This document shows, piece by piece, positions 61,216 to 64,000 of a stretch of DNA of 64,000 bases. The notes beneath the pieces are model-generated. The model saw only the letters and a list, made by a program, of their open reading frames with translations, did not search any database and had not been told where the DNA came from. This DNA is from Acanthopleura granulata (lineage: Eukaryota > Mollusca > Polyplacophora > Chitonida > Chitonidae), in NCBI GenBank assembly GCA_016165875.1, contig JABBOT010000015.1:2126014-2190013 (forward strand). The letters run 5' to 3'. A program made the translations under genes and the position numbers. Within the stretch, counting starts at the first letter, position 1; each line of letters starts with the position of its first letter.

Positions 61216-62041
61216 TTATTACTTACAGGTCTGTTCACAATACTCCACAGCCATATGTTATTACTCAGAACAACAGAATACGCCACTGTTGTTTAATACT
61301 GCATGGTTGGTTCAGAACGCGACAGGGCCAATGTTATTACTTACAGGCCTGTTCACAATACTCCACAGCCATATGTTATTACTCAGAACAACAGAATACG
61401 CCACTGTTGTTTAACACTGCATGGTTGGTTCAGAACGAGACAGGGCCAATGTTATTACTTACAGGTCTGTTCACAATACTCTACAACCATATGTTATTAC
61501 TCAGAACAACAGAATACGTCACTGTTGTTTAATACTGCACGGTTGGTTCAGAACAAGACAGGGCCAATGTTATTACTTACAGGTCTGTTCACAATACTCC
61601 ACAACCATATGTTATTACTCAGAACAACAGAACACGCCACTGTTGTTTAATACTGCATGGTTGGTTCAGAACGAGACAGGGCCAATGTTATTACTTACAG
61701 GCCTGTTCACAATACTCCACAACCATATGTTATTACTCAGAACAACAGAATACGCCACTGTTGTTTAATACTGCACGGTTGGTTCAGAACGAGACAGGGC
61801 CAATGTTATTACTTACAGGTCTGTTCACAATACTCCACAACCATATGTTATTACTCAGAACAACAGAATACGCCACTGTTGTTTAACACTGTATGGTTGG
61901 TTCAGAACGCGACAGGGCCAATGTTATTACTTACAGGCCTGTTCACAATACTCCACAACCATATGTTATTACTCAGAACAACAGAATACGCCACTGTTGT
62001 TTAACACTGTATGGTTGGTTCAGAACGAGACAGGGCCAGTG
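61216..62041. repeat. 118-bp minisatellite, seven highly similar units
   Basis: The unit starts ttattacttacaggcctgtt, continues with cacaatactccacaaccata and gttattactcagaacaacag, and ends near gaacgagacagggccaatg. Starts fall at 61216, 61334, 61452, 61570, 61688, 61806 and 61924. Units differ at only a few positions. Partial units flank the array (61128-61215 and 62042-62055). Since 118 is one more than a multiple of three, the three plus frames are read in rotation, giving staggered 115-codon frames; these are not genes. Confidence 0.97.
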
Positions 62042-62055
62042 TTATTACACTGATT

Positions 62056-63962
62056 GGTTAAAAAGTTTTACAAATCCACCAAGTGACCCACAAAAAGACA
62101 CTGTGATTTTACGAAGTTTCTTGTCTCGGCTAAAAGTATGCGAGATTTACTGTATATGAGAGCTTACAAAAGCCATTTTCCTAACCCGAAGTACTGTCTT
62201 TGTATGTACTTATCCTGGTTTATTTACTAAAAAAATCTCTATACAAAAGGAGACAACTTTGGAATTGATCTGATTTTCAAAAATTTTAACACTCTTGTAA
62301 CAAACACATACTTTGAAAAAGCTTACTTTAAATATTTAGATTCTAAAATCCTTGATAACCTCTTGGAGCTTTCTGGTTAAGATACGAGATATCCCATGTC
62401 CAGTAGGAAGCTACATGTATTTGTCGGTTCAGCTCTGATCGAAACACTTCAGTAACTATGGAGTTGGAGCTAGAGATATAACAAGAACACTGCAGTCTGC
62501 ATTTTTCCTACGTATAGTGAGTACATTGTAGAGTACCTAAAATTTTGACCATGAATAACGTGTTCATTTTTCCCAATTCCGAGAGTTATGTCGATGGTAA
62601 AAGGCGTCAGTGGATATCCTTGGAAGAGGTGACGATGGTCAACTAGAAAACTGTCAGTTTAGGTGCTAAAAGTAATATTATATAACATTTATTTGCCTGT
62701 AAAAATGCACAAGCCAACTGGTTGTTCATTTCTTTCAAGATGTGGTAATTACACTGTGCCCAAAAAAATGAACAAGCAGAACGGTTCATCTTATTTTTTT
62801 TATCACTCAGTATCTAGTTTGGGACCGAGCAAACAACAGACAGCATACAAGAAAAATGAGATCATAAATATATCGGTTACCAAAACAACAAAATTGCAAA
62901 CGTCTTGAAAACATTTTTGCCTGTAATTCTAGGGCTCAGTGTGATTTTCAGAATGCTTACATCTTTGGACTTTAATCTGTTGGACTTTTCGGCCCACAAA
63001 AACATTATGTTTACCTCACTTCTGTTTTAAAGGACGGAACGACAGAGCACGGCGTTTTAATAACCTCTCGCAACACCGATATCCATCACATATTTACCTT
63101 GTGAATTTGCTCGCTCTTACATACTTACTATGCAAGACACCAAACAAACCCTACAATGGTGGACATAGTAGTAAAGCTTCACGTGGGGAAATATAGATTG
63201 GATTACCAACCGTGAATCTGGCGTAAGGATATATCTACCTGTACTGCGGAATAAGATACAACACCGCATTCACATTGCCCTATCATGAAACAAATTAACA
63301 TACCCGACCCCTCTGAAAACACAAGACGCGGTTGCCACATTGTCGCCTCAGTTTACCTATCCAAGCTGGGCTCAAGATTTGATACAATTTACATTACAGA
63401 ACGTTTAAAGCAAATTATGTCATGGGATGTAACTTGAGCTTGGATTTATTGTTAGTCTTTTCGGAGCATGCGTAGTCTGCATGGTTATGACCACAGACTG
63501 GTTGTGTGTCTTTTCCCGTGCAATGAAGAGACAGGTCCAAGCTGGTTTGACCAGTATTCTTCTGCAATGCAGATATGTTACCAGTTTTCCCCACAAAAAT
63601 GTGATCAGAAAGGCTGGGATGAACAAGCGACTTTACAGCTTGGACCCGAACTACTTTAGGCGGGGAGGGCTTCCTTAAATGTTTTGCTAATTTTGGATTG
63701 ACCGCCAAACGCCTCAGTGTTAAGTCAGGAGACAACTCACTTCTATTCATACAGGATGTGATTTATGGCAGCAACGTATGAAATTCGACAGAAATCATCA
63801 GGCGTAAACACCTATTCCGTTGTACGGTATCCACATCATCGTGTGCCGGTCAGCGCTTGTCATATTTTGATACACAGTCAGCTTACACCGAGTCAACATA
63901 CTAGAAATTGCTCAATTTAAAAGACGCATATGAACATGCTATTATTTAATGCTAATGTTTTA
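62056..63962. other. Non-coding stretch, nothing firmly recognised
   Basis: Opposed open frames at 63415-63750 overlap each other and match nothing I recognise. No splice-bounded exon was seen. Confidence 0.4.
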
Positions 63963-64000
63963 GTGAGTGAGCGAGTGAGTGCTTGGGGTTTATCGTCGTA
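63963..64000 (-). mobile_element. SINE family B, 3' end cut by the window edge
   Basis: The gtgagtgagcgagtgagt tail is followed by gcttggggtttatcgtcgta, the complement of the family B 3' end seen at 49100-49135. The rest lies beyond the window. Confidence 0.65.

Noticed and set aside
63415..63750. Opposed open frames of 111 and about 65 codons
   Set aside because: They overlap on opposite strands, show no recognisable domain and have no splice support.

Overview
This window is eukaryotic, from an intron-rich animal genome. It has no operons and no long open frames. It is full of tRNA-derived SINEs, short inverted-repeat DNA elements and minisatellites. The main SINE has a tRNA-like head, a body containing cattatggtgggaggaaac, a 3' end around tactcaagaatatttcac and an (AAAT)n tail. 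SINEs of this type are, to my knowledge, typical of marine molluscs and related lophotrochozoans. I therefore infer a mollusc, perhaps a bivalve or gastropod, but no single-copy gene here proves that.

Coding content is very low. The best-supported gene pieces are two plus-strand exons, at 7671-7828 and 32976-33186. Both have good GT/AG boundaries. The first ends in phase 0 and the second begins in phase 0, so they could be neighbouring exons of one gene separated by an intron of about 25 kb. I do not recognise the protein. The second exon is rich in Ser, Asp and Glu. Three weaker exon candidates are listed at low confidence: 43201-43321 plus, 44987-45199 minus and 59989-60061 plus. Almost all other open frames are chance frames or frames running through repeats.

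Repeats dominate. (1) SINE family A has about 20 copies on both strands; the best is 23629-23889. (2) Families B and C share parts of A: B has a similar 3' end with a different tRNA head and middle, and C has a similar middle with another head. This suggests modular SINE evolution. (3) A MITE-like family (M1) with inverted repeats of about 110-120 bp has one two-ended copy at 45515-46078 and about eight fragments. (4) A near-palindromic 517-bp element at 52288-52804, flanked by TA, sits inside a minisatellite. (5) Another short inverted-repeat element lies at 55621-55950.

Tandem arrays include units of about 23 bp (7288-7446), 63 bp (9490-10640), 83 bp (18345-18590), 31 bp (23127-23430), 21 bp (34694-35031), a (TGAA)-type tetranucleotide (47925-48197), about 32 bp (52130-53005, interrupted) and 118 bp (61216-62041). 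The most interesting observation is that the 21-bp array appears to be a tandem expansion of a segment of the M1 terminal inverted repeat, because M1 sequence flanks it on both sides in the right order.

No rRNA, functional tRNA, CRISPR, prokaryotic gene or recognisable transposase or reverse-transcriptase gene was seen.
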